Shown here piece by piece: positions 25,166 through 33,923 of a stretch of DNA of 64,000 bases (position 1 is its first letter; each line of letters begins with the position of its first letter). The notes under the pieces are model-generated. The model searched no databases. It saw only the letters and a program-made list of their open reading frames with translations, and was not told where the DNA came from. A program made the translations under genes and the position numbers. The stretch is from Pseudomonas sp. CFII64 (lineage in GTDB: Bacteria > Pseudomonadota > Gammaproteobacteria > Pseudomonadales > Pseudomonadaceae): positions 124,001 to 188,000 of the forward strand of contig NZ_ATLO01000010.1 in assembly GCF_000416235.1 (NCBI RefSeq). The letters run 5' to 3'.

Positions 25166-26016
25166 AGCTTGTATTGGCCTGGCGTCGCGGCGAGATGCTT
25201 TTTGAAAGCCCGTTGAAAATGCGCCTGATCGGCAAAGCCGGTTTCCTGGGCAACATCGGCAATCAAACGACCGCTTTTGAGCTGGGTGCGGGCGTGTTGA
25301 ATCCGTCGATTGATCAGGTAGGCATGGGGCGTCATGTGGTAGCGCTGCTCGAAGGCGCGAATCAGGTACGACGCCGATATATTTGCAGCGTTGCAGATAT
25401 CGTCGAGGCTGATCGCGGCCTTGAAGTGATCGTTGATGTACTGCTCAGCCCGTTCTACGCGATTCACCGGTTGATCGACCTGCAGCACGGCACTGCCCAG
25501 TGTCTGTTGCATCAGGGTGAAGAAGGTAACCGCAGCACATTGCTTGCCGAGCACATCCGTTTCGGCGTCGATCAAGGTGGCGTACAGCTGATTGATCCCT
25601 CGATATAACTCAACGGAGCTGCTGTGCGTCTGGGCAATGGGCTGGAAATCGAGATTGGCGTCCATCCCCAGCTCATGCTGAAGGTTTCGTAGCCACAGGC
25701 TGTCGACGTACAGCATCAGGTACGACCAATGCTGGTCGGCAATCGGGTTGCAGGCATGCACATCACCTGGATTCATCAGCACCACAGTGCCGCTTTGCAC
25801 GCGCTGGCGGGTTTTCTCATGCAGGTAAGTGCTTTGCCCGGCGGTAATTGCGCCGATGGAAAACACCTCATGAGAGTGTTTGGCATAGCAAAGCTTGCGC
25901 CCATCGCCCACCGAGCGCGCCTCGATGAAAGGCAAGCGCGCGTCGCGCCAGAAAAACGGTGCGGCCGAGTGATCGGCGTTTTGCTGGTCCATGCCGGGTG
26001 AGTCCCAAGGAGTCAT
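25162..26016 (-). CDS. AraC family transcriptional regulator
   Basis: This AraC regulator has about 284 residues from MTPWDSPGMDQQ; starts at 26046 or 25992 are also possible and no ribosome site is decisive. The N-terminal cupin-like sensing domain (HSHEVFSIGAITAG) spans residues about 15-150. The C-terminal double HTH (LDDICNAANISASYLIRAF, then ADVAQETGFADQAHFQRAFK) spans the last 100 residues. Its gene is convergent with the LysE exporter. The effector is unknown; many such proteins control amino-acid exporters. Confidence 0.87.
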   Translation of the reverse strand: MTPWDSPGMDQQNADHSAAPFFWRDARLPFIEARSVGDGRKLCYAKHSHEVFSIGAITAGQSTYLHEKTRQRVQSGTVVLMNPGDVHACNPIADQHWSYLMLYVDSLWLRNLQHELGMDANLDFQPIAQTHSSSVELYRGINQLYATLIDAETDVLGKQCAAVTFFTLMQQTLGSAVLQVDQPVNRVERAEQYINDHFKAAISLDDICNAANISASYLIRAFEQRYHMTPHAYLINRRIQHARTQLKSGRLIADVAQETGFADQAHFQRAFKKHLAATPGQYKL

Positions 26017-26046
26017 GTGGATAAGTGAGATTAGCCTATCTCGCAT

Positions 26047-26946
26047 TCAAGCGGCATTGTGCAACTCGAGCAACCCCTGAAACCAGTCCATGAACACCCG
26101 ACAGCGTTCCGGCAAGTGACGGCGATGGGCGTACACCAGGGAAATTTTCATCGGGGCGGGACGAAACTCAGGCAGGATTTCAATCAAGTCGCCGCGCAAC
26201 AGATGTTTACGCATGCCCATGCGCGGCGACTGGACGATGCCCAGATTGCCCAGACAGGCGGCTTCATAAGCCTGAACATTATTGACGGTCACACTGTGGG
26301 GCATTGCCACTGTGCAGGTTTTGTCTTGATCCTGGTATTCGAAGTGCGCAGTGCTCGCGCCGAACGCCATCACATAGTTGATCAAACGGTGCTGCTGCAA
26401 CTCCGCGAGGCTGGTCGGCACGCCATATTGCCGCGCATAACCGGCACCGACGCAATTGACCATCGACAAGTCGCCCAGGTTGCGCGCCACCAGATGCGAG
26501 TCCGGCAGCTCGCCGATGCGCAAGACGCAATCGAAGCCTTCGCGCACCAGATCGACCCGCCGATCCGTGCTGCTTATTTCCAGATCGATCCCTGGATGCA
26601 GGCTCAGAAATTCACTCAGGCGCGGCAGGAGAATGTTGTGTGCCATGGCGGTGGGCATATCGACTCGCAACCGACCGCTGAGCATTGCATCGTTGCGGAA
26701 CAAGCCTTCAAGCTCATCCATTTGCGCCAGCATGTCCTTGCTGCGTTCGTACAAAAGCTGTCCATCAGGCGTGACCTGAACCCGGCGCGTGGTGCGCAAT
26801 AACAAGCGCGTGCCAAGCAGTTCTTCGAGGACCTGGACCTGTTCGGACACGGTCGAGCGCGGCAGGCCCAAGGCTTCGCTGGCCTGGGTGAAGCTCGAAA
26901 GCTCGGCAACGCGCACGAAGGTGCGCAACAGTTCGAGTTTGTTCAT
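26047..26946 (-). CDS. LysR-type regulator of the adjacent SDR
   Basis: This 299-residue LysR protein starts MNKLELLRTFVRVAELSS. The HTH (FTQASEALGLPRSTVSEQVQ) is followed by a CrgA-like effector domain ending in YAHRRHLPERCRVFMDW. The YAHRR-LP motif marks the subgroup that regulates divergent oxidoreductases. It is divergent from the SDR at 27083, and the gap contains an exact inverted pair ATTGTTCG/CGAACAAT. The next minus-strand gene (AraC) begins almost directly after its stop. Confidence 0.9.
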   Translation of the reverse strand: MNKLELLRTFVRVAELSSFTQASEALGLPRSTVSEQVQVLEELLGTRLLLRTTRRVQVTPDGQLLYERSKDMLAQMDELEGLFRNDAMLSGRLRVDMPTAMAHNILLPRLSEFLSLHPGIDLEISSTDRRVDLVREGFDCVLRIGELPDSHLVARNLGDLSMVNCVGAGYARQYGVPTSLAELQQHRLINYVMAFGASTAHFEYQDQDKTCTVAMPHSVTVNNVQAYEAACLGNLGIVQSPRMGMRKHLLRGDLIEILPEFRPAPMKISLVYAHRRHLPERCRVFMDWFQGLLELHNAA

Positions 26947-26973
26947 GGATTGGCAAACCTGTGAGTCGGGCTA

Positions 26974-27038
26974 ATTGTTCGGTTGAGGCGACTAGTTATT
27001 TCGATTTTTCACAGTTTATCGCGTGTGTAGCGAACAAT
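26974..27038 (+). promoter_or_regulatory. Inverted half-sites between LysR and SDR
   Basis: ATTGTTCG at 26974-26981 and its exact inverse CGAACAAT at 27031-27038 flank 49 bases in the 136-base divergent gap. The right copy also sits within a short TAGCGAACAATAG block. LysR proteins of this subgroup commonly bind such separated sites, repressing their own gene and activating the divergent SDR. Confidence 0.45.
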
Positions 27039-27082
27039 AGACTCGTTCCCACTCCCTGACCACTCCCTATGAGGAATGCCCC

Positions 27083-27841
27083 ATGAACAAGAAAATCGCT
27101 CTGATCACCGGCGCCAGTCGCGGCCTTGGCAAAAGCACGGCGTTGCATCTTGCGGCTCAAGGTGTGGATGTCATCGGCACTTATTACAGCAAGCAGGCCG
27201 AAGCCCAAGCGGTGGTCGCTGAAATTGAGGCGCTTGGTGGTCGTGCACACATGTTGCAGCTGGATGTCAGCGACAGCAGCAGCTTCGATGCTTTCAGCGC
27301 GCAACTTGCCCAGACGCTTGGGGACGTTTTCCAGGTCAGTCAGTTTGATTTTCTGGTCAACAATGCGGGCGTCGGCATTTACAACAGCTTCGCTGAAACC
27401 AGCGAGGCGCAGTTCGATCAGTTGGTTGATATTCACTTCAAAGGGCCGTTTTTCCTGACCCAGAAACTGCTGCCATTGCTGGCTGACGGCGGGCGCATCG
27501 TCAACGTTTCCAGCGGACTTGCGCGTTTCAGCCTGGTTGGCTACGCGGCCTATGCCTCGATGAAAGGTGCCATCGAAGTCTGGACCCGTTACCTGGCCAA
27601 GGAACTGGGACCACGCGGCATCAACGTCAACGTGCTGGCGCCTGGCGCGATTGCGACTGACTTTGGCGGCGGAGCAACGCGCGACAATCCTGAGGTCAAC
27701 CAAATGATCGCCTCCAGCACCGCACTGGGACGTGTCGGCGAAGCCGATGATATCGGTGCAGCGATCAGCATGTTGCTGGGTGACGGCGGGAAATGGATCA
27801 ACGGGCAGCGGATCGAGGCGTCAGGCGGGATTTTTCTCTAA
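27083..27841 (+). CDS. SDR family oxidoreductase
   Basis: This 252-residue classical short-chain dehydrogenase has the cofactor motif TGASRGLG at residues 9-16, the NNAG motif (NNAGVGIYNS) near 95, and catalytic Ser in VNVSSG and YAASMKG (Tyr, Lys; a YxxxK variant with extra spacing). The family reduces or oxidises carbonyls with NAD(P)H. It resembles 3-oxoacyl reductase-like SDRs, but its substrate is unknown. It is probably activated by the divergent LysR protein. The long hairpin just after its stop forms the boundary to the convergent RcnB-like gene. Confidence 0.87.
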   Translation: MNKKIALITGASRGLGKSTALHLAAQGVDVIGTYYSKQAEAQAVVAEIEALGGRAHMLQLDVSDSSSFDAFSAQLAQTLGDVFQVSQFDFLVNNAGVGIYNSFAETSEAQFDQLVDIHFKGPFFLTQKLLPLLADGGRIVNVSSGLARFSLVGYAAYASMKGAIEVWTRYLAKELGPRGINVNVLAPGAIATDFGGGATRDNPEVNQMIASSTALGRVGEADDIGAAISMLLGDGGKWINGQRIEASGGIFL

Positions 27842-27843
27842 AA

Positions 27844-27875
27844 CCTGTAGGGGCCAACAAGTTGGCCCCTACAGG
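27844..27875 (+). terminator. Bidirectional hairpin between convergent genes
   Basis: A 15-base-pair perfect stem (CCTGTAGGGGCCAAC / GTTGGCCCCTACAGG) with a two-base loop lies between two convergent stop codons. The plus strand continues CTGTTATTTA, a weak T-run. It probably serves both transcripts, and resembles the REP-type palindromes elsewhere in the window. Confidence 0.7.
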
Positions 27876-27878
27876 CTG

Positions 27879-28187
27879 TTATTTAGTGACCGGCACGATC
27901 TCGGTGATCTGGCCGTTGGTGGTCTGCACCATCACGTACTTGTCATTGATCTTGACCCATTGGGCTTCTTTGGACGGCTCTTTCAAGCCACGCTTGCTCC
28001 AGTCCTTCAGCGCGGCGTCGGGGCGCTGGAATTTGGCAGGAGCGCGGTCGCCTTTTTCCAGGTCGCGGATATTCTCTTTGGATTGTTCAACTGTCGGTTC
28101 AGACTTTTCCTGAGCCTGGACGGCGACACTGGTGACAGAAACGCAGCCAAGAATAGCCAGACAAGCGATGAGCGATTTACGGTTCAT
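27879..28187 (-). CDS. RcnB-like periplasmic protein
   Basis: This encodes 102 residues from MNRKSLIACLAILG (the frame extends upstream without coding sense). A signal peptide precedes QAQEKSEPT near residue 26. The mature protein has charged linkers, then the RcnB-type C-terminal motif (AQWVKINDKYVMVQTTNGQI). RcnB-family proteins are periplasmic and associated with nickel/cobalt homeostasis in E. coli. No rcnA or metal exporter lies nearby, so the assignment is at family level only. Confidence 0.75.
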   Translation of the reverse strand: MNRKSLIACLAILGCVSVTSVAVQAQEKSEPTVEQSKENIRDLEKGDRAPAKFQRPDAALKDWSKRGLKEPSKEAQWVKINDKYVMVQTTNGQITEIVPVTK

Positions 28188-28318
28188 AAGTAGTTCCTGA
28201 TGTGCTAACGGCTCAGTGCGTAATGCTCTGTTCGTGTAGCTAGGACCACCGCTGTCAAAAAACATTCGGTTTGAAGATGCCGTTCGCCCCAACTGCACAC
28301 AGGCGAACGGCGCGTGGA

Positions 28319-29176
28319 TCAGTTTTGCAGTTCAGCCGCGACGGTCTGTGCCAGCGGCACGGTCTGGCGACCGATCAGCGAACTGAGCTGATGCCCCTCA
28401 TCGAACAGCGCGCCCTTGGACGCGCCGGCATCCGAGTCGCTCAACAACGCCGCGACGAAATTCGGCAGACCCGCCTGAATCAACGCGGCTTTGAAGTCAG
28501 CTTCAGGCAGGTCGGTATAGCCGATGGCTTGGCCGGTCTGCTTCGACAATTCAGTGGCAAACTCAGCGAGCGTGTAGGAATCGTCTCCGGCCAATTCGTA
28601 GCTGCGACCCGCCTGATTGTCCTCGGCCGTCAACACTGCCACCGCCGCAGCGGCGTAATCAGCTCGCGGCGCGGAACTGATCCGGCCATTGCCGGCGCTG
28701 CCGAACACCGCGCCATGCGCCAGCGCGCCGGGGATGCCGGCCGTGTAGTTTTCCGTGTACCAGCCGTTACGCAGCAGCACGAAAGGCAGGCCTGATTTGT
28801 GCAGCGCCGCCTCGGTCTGACGATGTTCGACGGCCACGCTCAAGGGTGAAGAATCGGCGCGCAGCACACTGGTATAAGCGAGCAGTTGCACGCCGACGCG
28901 CTTGGCGGCATCGATCACGGCCTGGTGCTGCGCCGCACGTTGGCCCAGTTCACTGGAGGAGATCAGCAGCAGCTTTTCTGCACCTTTGAATGCGCTGTCC
29001 AATGTTTCTGGCCTGGCATAGTCGGCATGCCGGACCTTGACGCCCAGGGCAATCAGGTCGGCGGCTTTTTCCGGGCTGCGCACGGCCGCGACGATCTGCG
29101 CGGCCGGGACGACCATGAGCAATTGTTCGATGACCAGGCGGCCGAGTTGGCCGGTTGCACCTGTGACGACGTACAT
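28319..29176 (-). CDS. qorB: NAD(P)H:quinone oxidoreductase, QorB/NmrA-like
   Basis: This encodes 285 residues from ATG 29174-29176 (MYVVTGATGQLGRLV). The atypical SDR Rossmann motif TGATGQLG is at residues 5-12, typical of NmrA-like proteins and QorB. The C-terminal half has the QorB length and charge pattern. QorB reduces quinones with NADPH. It is divergent from the HxlR gene at 29264, and the 87-base gap holds a palindrome. The pairing with a redox-sensing DUF24/HxlR regulator supports a quinone-stress role. Confidence 0.82.
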   Translation of the reverse strand: MYVVTGATGQLGRLVIEQLLMVVPAAQIVAAVRSPEKAADLIALGVKVRHADYARPETLDSAFKGAEKLLLISSSELGQRAAQHQAVIDAAKRVGVQLLAYTSVLRADSSPLSVAVEHRQTEAALHKSGLPFVLLRNGWYTENYTAGIPGALAHGAVFGSAGNGRISSAPRADYAAAAVAVLTAEDNQAGRSYELAGDDSYTLAEFATELSKQTGQAIGYTDLPEADFKAALIQAGLPNFVAALLSDSDAGASKGALFDEGHQLSSLIGRQTVPLAQTVAAELQN

Positions 29177-29226
29177 GGCAGATTTCCTTGCTAGGCATTT
29201 AAAGAAGCCCAAGCATAAGCATCATG

Positions 29227-29258
29227 CTAACCTTTCGTAAGTACGTACAAAAAGGTAA
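29227..29258 (+). promoter_or_regulatory. Candidate HxlR operator in the qorB/HxlR gap
   Basis: TAACCTTTCGTA on the left mirrors TACAAAAAGGTAA on the right around a central GTAAGTACGTAC. The GTAAGTAC core is the half-site type bound by DUF24 regulators such as YodB and QorR. It sits six bases before the HxlR start codon, so binding would block the HxlR gene and reach the divergent promoter. Confidence 0.6.
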
Positions 29259-29263
29259 GTGTC

Positions 29264-29659
29264 ATGACGCAACGTGAAACGGTTCCCACAGAGTTCTGTT
29301 CGACCCTCATGCAAGCCCGTTCCGGGGAGCTGATGGCCACCGATTGCCCATCAAGAATTATCCTCAGCCATGTCTGTAGCCGCTGGGGCGTATTGGTCCT
29401 GGTGGTGCTGCGCGGCGGCATGCATCGCTTCAGCGAACTGCGGCGCAAGATCGGCGGTGTCAGCGAGAAAATGCTGTCGCAAACCCTGCAGAATCTGGAA
29501 CACGATGGCTTTGTCGAGCGCAAGGCGCTGCCCGTGGTGCCACCCCACGTCGAATACCGGTTGACGCCTTTGGGGGAAGAAGTGGCGTTGCAGGTCGATA
29601 CGTTGGCGAGCTGGATCGAAGGGAATCTGCCAAGAATCATGGAGGCGCGGGGTCTGTAG
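29264..29659 (+). CDS. HxlR/DUF24 family redox-type regulator
   Basis: This 131-residue winged-HTH protein of the HxlR family carries the conserved N-terminal Cys at residue 28 (ATDCPSRIIL), the DUF24 position used for quinone or electrophile sensing in YodB and related proteins. The core HxlR motif MHRFSELRRKIGGVSEKML follows, with the wing near HVEYRLTPLG. It probably represses itself and the divergent qorB until quinones or oxidants modify Cys28. A strong hairpin terminator lies after its stop. Confidence 0.88.
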   Translation: MTQRETVPTEFCSTLMQARSGELMATDCPSRIILSHVCSRWGVLVLVVLRGGMHRFSELRRKIGGVSEKMLSQTLQNLEHDGFVERKALPVVPPHVEYRLTPLGEEVALQVDTLASWIEGNLPRIMEARGL

Positions 29660-29675
29660 GATTTTATTCCGAACA

Positions 29676-29713
29676 AAAAAATGCCCGGCCTCATCACAAG
29701 GCCGGGCATTTTT
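29676..29713 (+). terminator. Strong bidirectional terminator
   Basis: AAAAATGCCCGGCCT pairs with AGGCCGGGCATTTTT around a seven-base loop, with A-runs and T-runs on both sides. It lies between the HxlR stop and the convergent gluconate dehydrogenase cytochrome gene (which ends at 29726), and should terminate both. Confidence 0.9.
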
Positions 29714-29725
29714 CATTGCGGCGTT

Positions 29726-30952
29726 TTACTTGGGCTGCAATTGCTCGCGCACAGCCTTGACGTCCGCGCTGGACACGGCCGGTGCCGCGTTGCCCCAGCT
29801 GTTGCGCACGTAAGTCAGGACGTTGGCGACGTTGTCGTCGGACAGCGCCCAACCCAGGGATGGCATCGCCGGTGCGGTCGGAGCTGCATCGGTGGCGCCA
29901 GCGCGGCTGCCGGCCAGCACAACACGGATCATTGACGATGCATCGGCACCGTTGACCAATGGCGCCATGGCCAGTTTCGGGAACAGGTTTTCTGCGCCTT
30001 CACCGTTGCCGACGTGGCACGCCGAGCAGCGATCAGCGTAGATCGCCTTGCCCGCGACCATTGCGCTGTCGGTCGCCGCCAGGGCTTTGGGCGGATTGGC
30101 GGGCTTGCTGCCGTCCTTGAGGAACACCGCAACCGCCATCAAGTCTTCGTCTTTCCAGTGCTGGGAAGAGTGCTCGACTTCTTCGGCCATGGGGCCGGAG
30201 GCGATGTCGAAGCGGTTGGCACCGGTTTTCAGGTACTTGACGATGTCGTCCTCGGACCAGCTGCCAATGCCGCTGTGAGCGTCGGCGGTGATGTTCGGCG
30301 CGACCCAGTTCTGCAGGTTGGCGCCACCGAGGAACTGGTCGTTTTTGTCACCGCCCGTCAGGCTTTTCGGCGTGTGACAGGTGCCGCAGTGACCCAGGCC
30401 TTGCACCAGATACGCGCCACGGTTCCACTGCTCGGTCTTCTTCGGATCAGCCTTGAACTCGCCTTCCTGGAAGTTCAACAGGTTCCAGCCCAACAAACTT
30501 GTGCGAATGTTGAACGGGAAGGGCAGCTGATTGGTTTCGACCTTGTTGTCCGCAGGCTCGATGGTTTGCAGATAGGCCCAGATCGCCTGATTGTCCTGAC
30601 GCAGCACCTTGGTGTAAGCGGTGTACGGCATCGCGCCGTACAGACGCTTGCCGTCCAGGCCGTGACCTTTGGACATGGCGTTCTGGAAATCTTCGAAGCT
30701 CCAGCGACCAATGCCGTTGACTGGATCAGGGGTGATGTTGGCACCCAACAGTTTGCCGAACGGCGTGTCCAGCACGACGCCACCGGAAAACGCCGGTTTG
30801 CCGGGCAGGGTGTGGCAAGCCGTGCAGTCGCCCAATGTCGTCAGGTAGCGGCCTTTTTCCACCAGATTGTAGGAATCGGCACCGGTGGCACCGTGTGCAA
30901 CGTTGAGGGCCAGGCCCAGCACGCCTGCGCAAACCGAAAGAAGAGTCTTCAT
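29726..30952 (-). CDS. Membrane gluconate/alcohol dehydrogenase cytochrome c subunit
   Basis: This 408-residue triheme cytochrome c has a signal peptide (KTLLSVCAGVLGLAL, cleavage near AHG at residue 21). Three CXXCH sites are visible: CTACH at 43-47, CGTCH near 190 and CSACH near 313. It accepts electrons from the flavoprotein subunit and passes them to ubiquinone. It is the third gene of the minus-strand operon (small subunit, flavoprotein, cytochrome), overlapping the flavoprotein by four bases. It fits gluconate 2-dehydrogenase (GADH) but could serve a related sugar or alcohol dehydrogenase. Confidence 0.9.
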   Translation of the reverse strand: MKTLLSVCAGVLGLALNVAHGATGADSYNLVEKGRYLTTLGDCTACHTLPGKPAFSGGVVLDTPFGKLLGANITPDPVNGIGRWSFEDFQNAMSKGHGLDGKRLYGAMPYTAYTKVLRQDNQAIWAYLQTIEPADNKVETNQLPFPFNIRTSLLGWNLLNFQEGEFKADPKKTEQWNRGAYLVQGLGHCGTCHTPKSLTGGDKNDQFLGGANLQNWVAPNITADAHSGIGSWSEDDIVKYLKTGANRFDIASGPMAEEVEHSSQHWKDEDLMAVAVFLKDGSKPANPPKALAATDSAMVAGKAIYADRCSACHVGNGEGAENLFPKLAMAPLVNGADASSMIRVVLAGSRAGATDAAPTAPAMPSLGWALSDDNVANVLTYVRNSWGNAAPAVSSADVKAVREQLQPK

Positions 30953-32718
30953 ACGGTGATCATCTCCCCAGGGCGTTTCAGGTAGCGGGTGCGAATCGCA
31001 TCGGCGGCCTTGAAGGCCAGCGCCGCAACGGTGCCGGTGGGGTTGTAGCCGGGGTTCTGCGGGAAGGCGGAGGAGCCGACCACGAATAGATTCGGCACGT
31101 CCCAGACTTGCAGGTATTTGTTCACCGAGCTGGTCTTCGGATCGGCGCCCATGATGAAGCCGCCAACGATGTGCGAAGACTGATACGGCGCGCTGTTCCA
31201 GTGACCGGTTTGCGCGCTCGGGACCATTTGCCGCGGGTTCATGCTCTTGGCGATTTCCTGGACTTTACCGGTGACGTACGCGGCCATCTTGCGATCGTTT
31301 TCCGGGAAGTCGAAGGTAATGCGCAACAGCGGCCGACCCAGTGGATCTTTGTAGGTCGGGTCCAGCGACAGGTAGTTGGTGCGTGTCGAATAGCTGCTGG
31401 CTTCGCAACCGATGGACATGGTGCTGGCGTAGTTCTTCACGGTCGCCTGTTTCCATGCCGCGCCCCAGGCCGGAGTGCCGGGTGGCAAAGGCCGCGAGTC
31501 GATGGGCGCTGCGCCAATCGGTGTGACCCGGGTGCTGCCGCCGCCGACAAAACCAAGTCCCGAATGGTCGAAGTTGTCGTTGTTGAATTCGTCGATGCCC
31601 ATGCCGATGGCGCCGCCACCGATAAACGGGTTGAAGTTCTTGTCGTCGAAGAACATCCGCACGCTGTTGGCGGTCTGGTACGCGTAGTTGCGGCCCGTGG
31701 TGCCGGTATTGGTGACCGGATCGTAAGGCTTGCCCACGCCGGAAAGCAGCATCAGGCGCACGTTTTCGAAGATGAACGCGCTGATCACCACCAGGTCGGC
31801 CGGTTGCTCGAACTCGTCACCGTTGGCGTCGACAAAGATGATCCCGGTCGCTCGCTTGCCGGTGCTGTCCATGGTCACGCGCAGCACTTCGCAGTTGGTT
31901 TTGGCGGTGAAGTTCGGCTTGCGAATCAGTACTGGCAACACCGTGGTGATCGCGCTGGCCTTGGAGTAGTTGGCGCAACCGTAGTTGGTGCAGAAACCAC
32001 AGAAGGTACAAGCGCCCATGGTCACGCCAAGGGAGTTGGTGTAGGCACGGGACACCAGCGCTGACGGCACCGGGAACGGCTTGTAACCCAGATTGCGCGC
32101 GGCTTCGGCGAACAGCGTTGGCGCGTAGGTCTGCTCGGTGGGCGGGTTCGGGTATTCCTCGGAACGTGCGCCTTCGAAGGTATTGCCGCCTTCCTGGATC
32201 ACGCCCTTGATGTTGCCAGCCTTGCCGGAAACGCCGGCCAGACGGTCGAACTTGGTGTAGAACGGCTCCATCTCTTCCCAATCGGTGCCCCAGTCTTGCA
32301 GGGTCAGTTCCGGGGACAGCTCTTTGCCGTAACGCTCGGTCAGATAGCTGTGCAGACGAAATTCGTGGGGCTGGAAGCGGAAGGTGATGCCCGCCCAGTG
32401 ATTACCCGCGCCGCCCGTGCCGTTGCCGGGGTGGAAAGAGCCCCAGGTGCGCATCGGCAACGCCGTTTCGGTGACGCTGTTACGCATGGTGGTGGTGTTT
32501 TGCTTGGTGCGCAGCATCAGTTCCTGACGGCGCGAATAGCGCAGCTCGTCGGTGGCCGAGGCGATGTTGAAGTCACTTGCGGTGTCTCGCCATGGGCCGC
32601 GTTCGAAGCCGATAACGCTCAGGCCTTCATCGGCCAGTTCGTTGGCGATGATGGAACCGGCCCAGCCGAGTCCGACAACCACGACGTCGGTGGAAGGTAG
32701 TTTCTTAGCCATGTCCAA
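30949..32718 (-). CDS. GMC-type flavoprotein subunit (gluconate 2-dehydrogenase-like)
   Basis: This 589-residue GMC oxidoreductase has the FAD motif (VVVVGLGWAGSIIANELADE) near residues 12-31, GNHWAG near 105 and CTFCGFCTNYGCANY, a cysteine-rich loop typical of membrane GADH large subunits. The C-terminal GMC signature is NPGYNPTGTVAALAFKAAD. It oxidises gluconate to 2-ketogluconate at the periplasmic face, exported with the Tat-carrying small subunit. It starts directly next to the end of the small-subunit gene. Substrate identity is by family only; fructose- or sorbitol-type dehydrogenases look similar. Confidence 0.9.
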   Translation of the reverse strand: MDMAKKLPSTDVVVVGLGWAGSIIANELADEGLSVIGFERGPWRDTASDFNIASATDELRYSRRQELMLRTKQNTTTMRNSVTETALPMRTWGSFHPGNGTGGAGNHWAGITFRFQPHEFRLHSYLTERYGKELSPELTLQDWGTDWEEMEPFYTKFDRLAGVSGKAGNIKGVIQEGGNTFEGARSEEYPNPPTEQTYAPTLFAEAARNLGYKPFPVPSALVSRAYTNSLGVTMGACTFCGFCTNYGCANYSKASAITTVLPVLIRKPNFTAKTNCEVLRVTMDSTGKRATGIIFVDANGDEFEQPADLVVISAFIFENVRLMLLSGVGKPYDPVTNTGTTGRNYAYQTANSVRMFFDDKNFNPFIGGGAIGMGIDEFNNDNFDHSGLGFVGGGSTRVTPIGAAPIDSRPLPPGTPAWGAAWKQATVKNYASTMSIGCEASSYSTRTNYLSLDPTYKDPLGRPLLRITFDFPENDRKMAAYVTGKVQEIAKSMNPRQMVPSAQTGHWNSAPYQSSHIVGGFIMGADPKTSSVNKYLQVWDVPNLFVVGSSAFPQNPGYNPTGTVAALAFKAADAIRTRYLKRPGEMITV

Positions 32719-33468
32719 TTAACCCTTTTTGTTCCAGGCGGAGCTGCCGATGATGGAAATCGGTACGAGGTCGAGCTTCTGGTTATGCAGGCCGATGTAG
32801 TCGCGGTAGTCATAACGCGCGCCGGGGAAACCGATCATTTTCCACGACACCATGTCGCGGTTGCCGCCATAGATCGGGTCGGCGAAGAAGCCTTCCATCG
32901 TGTTGCCCAGCACCTGCTGGAAGAACAGCTTGGCGTCGATGCCATCAAGGCTGATCGCACCTTTTTCCAGATCCGTCAGGATTTTGTCCTTGTCTTCGGC
33001 ACTCAGGGCGCTGAAGGCTTTCTGGAATTGCTTCTGGCAATAACCGGCCAGACCGGCCAGCCCCAGGCGATAACGCTGTTGGGGCACCAACGGCGATTGA
33101 TCACCCTGCATCGGCGTGCCTTTTTCGAACGGACCTTGCATATACAGGCGGTCGAATGTGCCGTATTCGCCGGCCAGCTGGCGGTCGATGAACACCGCGC
33201 AACCGGCGTCCTTGCCGCTGACACTGAGGTCGTCGGCGGGAATGAGCCGTTCAACGATGGCTTCGACTTCACGCGCTTCGTCGGCGGTGAAAAACTGCCA
33301 GCCGGGCGTGTCGTAGTGCATCGGACCGTTTCGGTCAAAGGGCACCCATTGCGGCAGGCCGGCCAGGGTTGCGGCCTTGGCGCTCGCGGCGGCACCGACG
33401 GCAATGGAGGTGGCGGATGAGACCAGAAGTTGGCGCCGGGTCAGGCCTTTGGAGGGTTTTTCAGACAT
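32719..33468 (-). CDS. Gluconate 2-dehydrogenase subunit 3 (gamma) family, Tat signal
   Basis: This 249-residue protein of the gluconate_2-dh3 family has a twin-arginine signal (LTRRQLLVSSATSIAV) at residues 9-24, ahead of an ASA-type cleavage region. Mature motifs include the TADEAREVEAIVERLIPAD block. The Tat signal would carry the folded flavoprotein partner across the membrane, since the flavoprotein has none. It is first in the operon, with no gap before the flavoprotein gene. Confidence 0.9.
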   Translation of the reverse strand: MSEKPSKGLTRRQLLVSSATSIAVGAAASAKAATLAGLPQWVPFDRNGPMHYDTPGWQFFTADEAREVEAIVERLIPADDLSVSGKDAGCAVFIDRQLAGEYGTFDRLYMQGPFEKGTPMQGDQSPLVPQQRYRLGLAGLAGYCQKQFQKAFSALSAEDKDKILTDLEKGAISLDGIDAKLFFQQVLGNTMEGFFADPIYGGNRDMVSWKMIGFPGARYDYRDYIGLHNQKLDLVPISIIGSSAWNKKG

Positions 33469-33923
33469 TCAGGACTCCTGCGAAGACCGCTGACGGGCGA
33501 ACACAAGCAAGCCCCGTCAAGGGCTGGTTCTTCGAGATCAGTGCACGGTTTTACGTCCGCGTCAGGCAACCGACGGGACGAATGAGAGCTAACGCGAGGG
33601 TGTGGCATTTAGTCTCTGGTCATGCTGCATGCGAAAGGCGCACGCTGAGCGGGACAACTCCAGAGATCGCAGCCATCTTTTCCACGGGTTTAGCCATCAT
33701 AGATGTGTTACTAAAAGTTGCACTGCCTTCATTTTGCAATTAACTGTTACGGTAATTGCAATAATACCCTGCTTGATCCTTTCTGATACCGTTTTCAGAA
33801 GACAAATCTCTTCATATTCATGCGCGTTGCTATCGTGGGCAGGCATAATCCAGGAAATATTTATTCATACATATTTTCGCGTAACCTTCCAAAGGTTCGT
33901 CATTCCACCGAGAAGCTGTAGCA
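33469..33923. other. 455-base intergenic region between divergent operons
   Basis: This gap separates the minus-strand dehydrogenase operon from the plus-strand PBP2 gene and must hold both promoters. The stretch near 33700-33880 is notably A+T-rich compared with its surroundings. I see no convincing ORF, repeat or named binding site. Confidence 0.5.
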
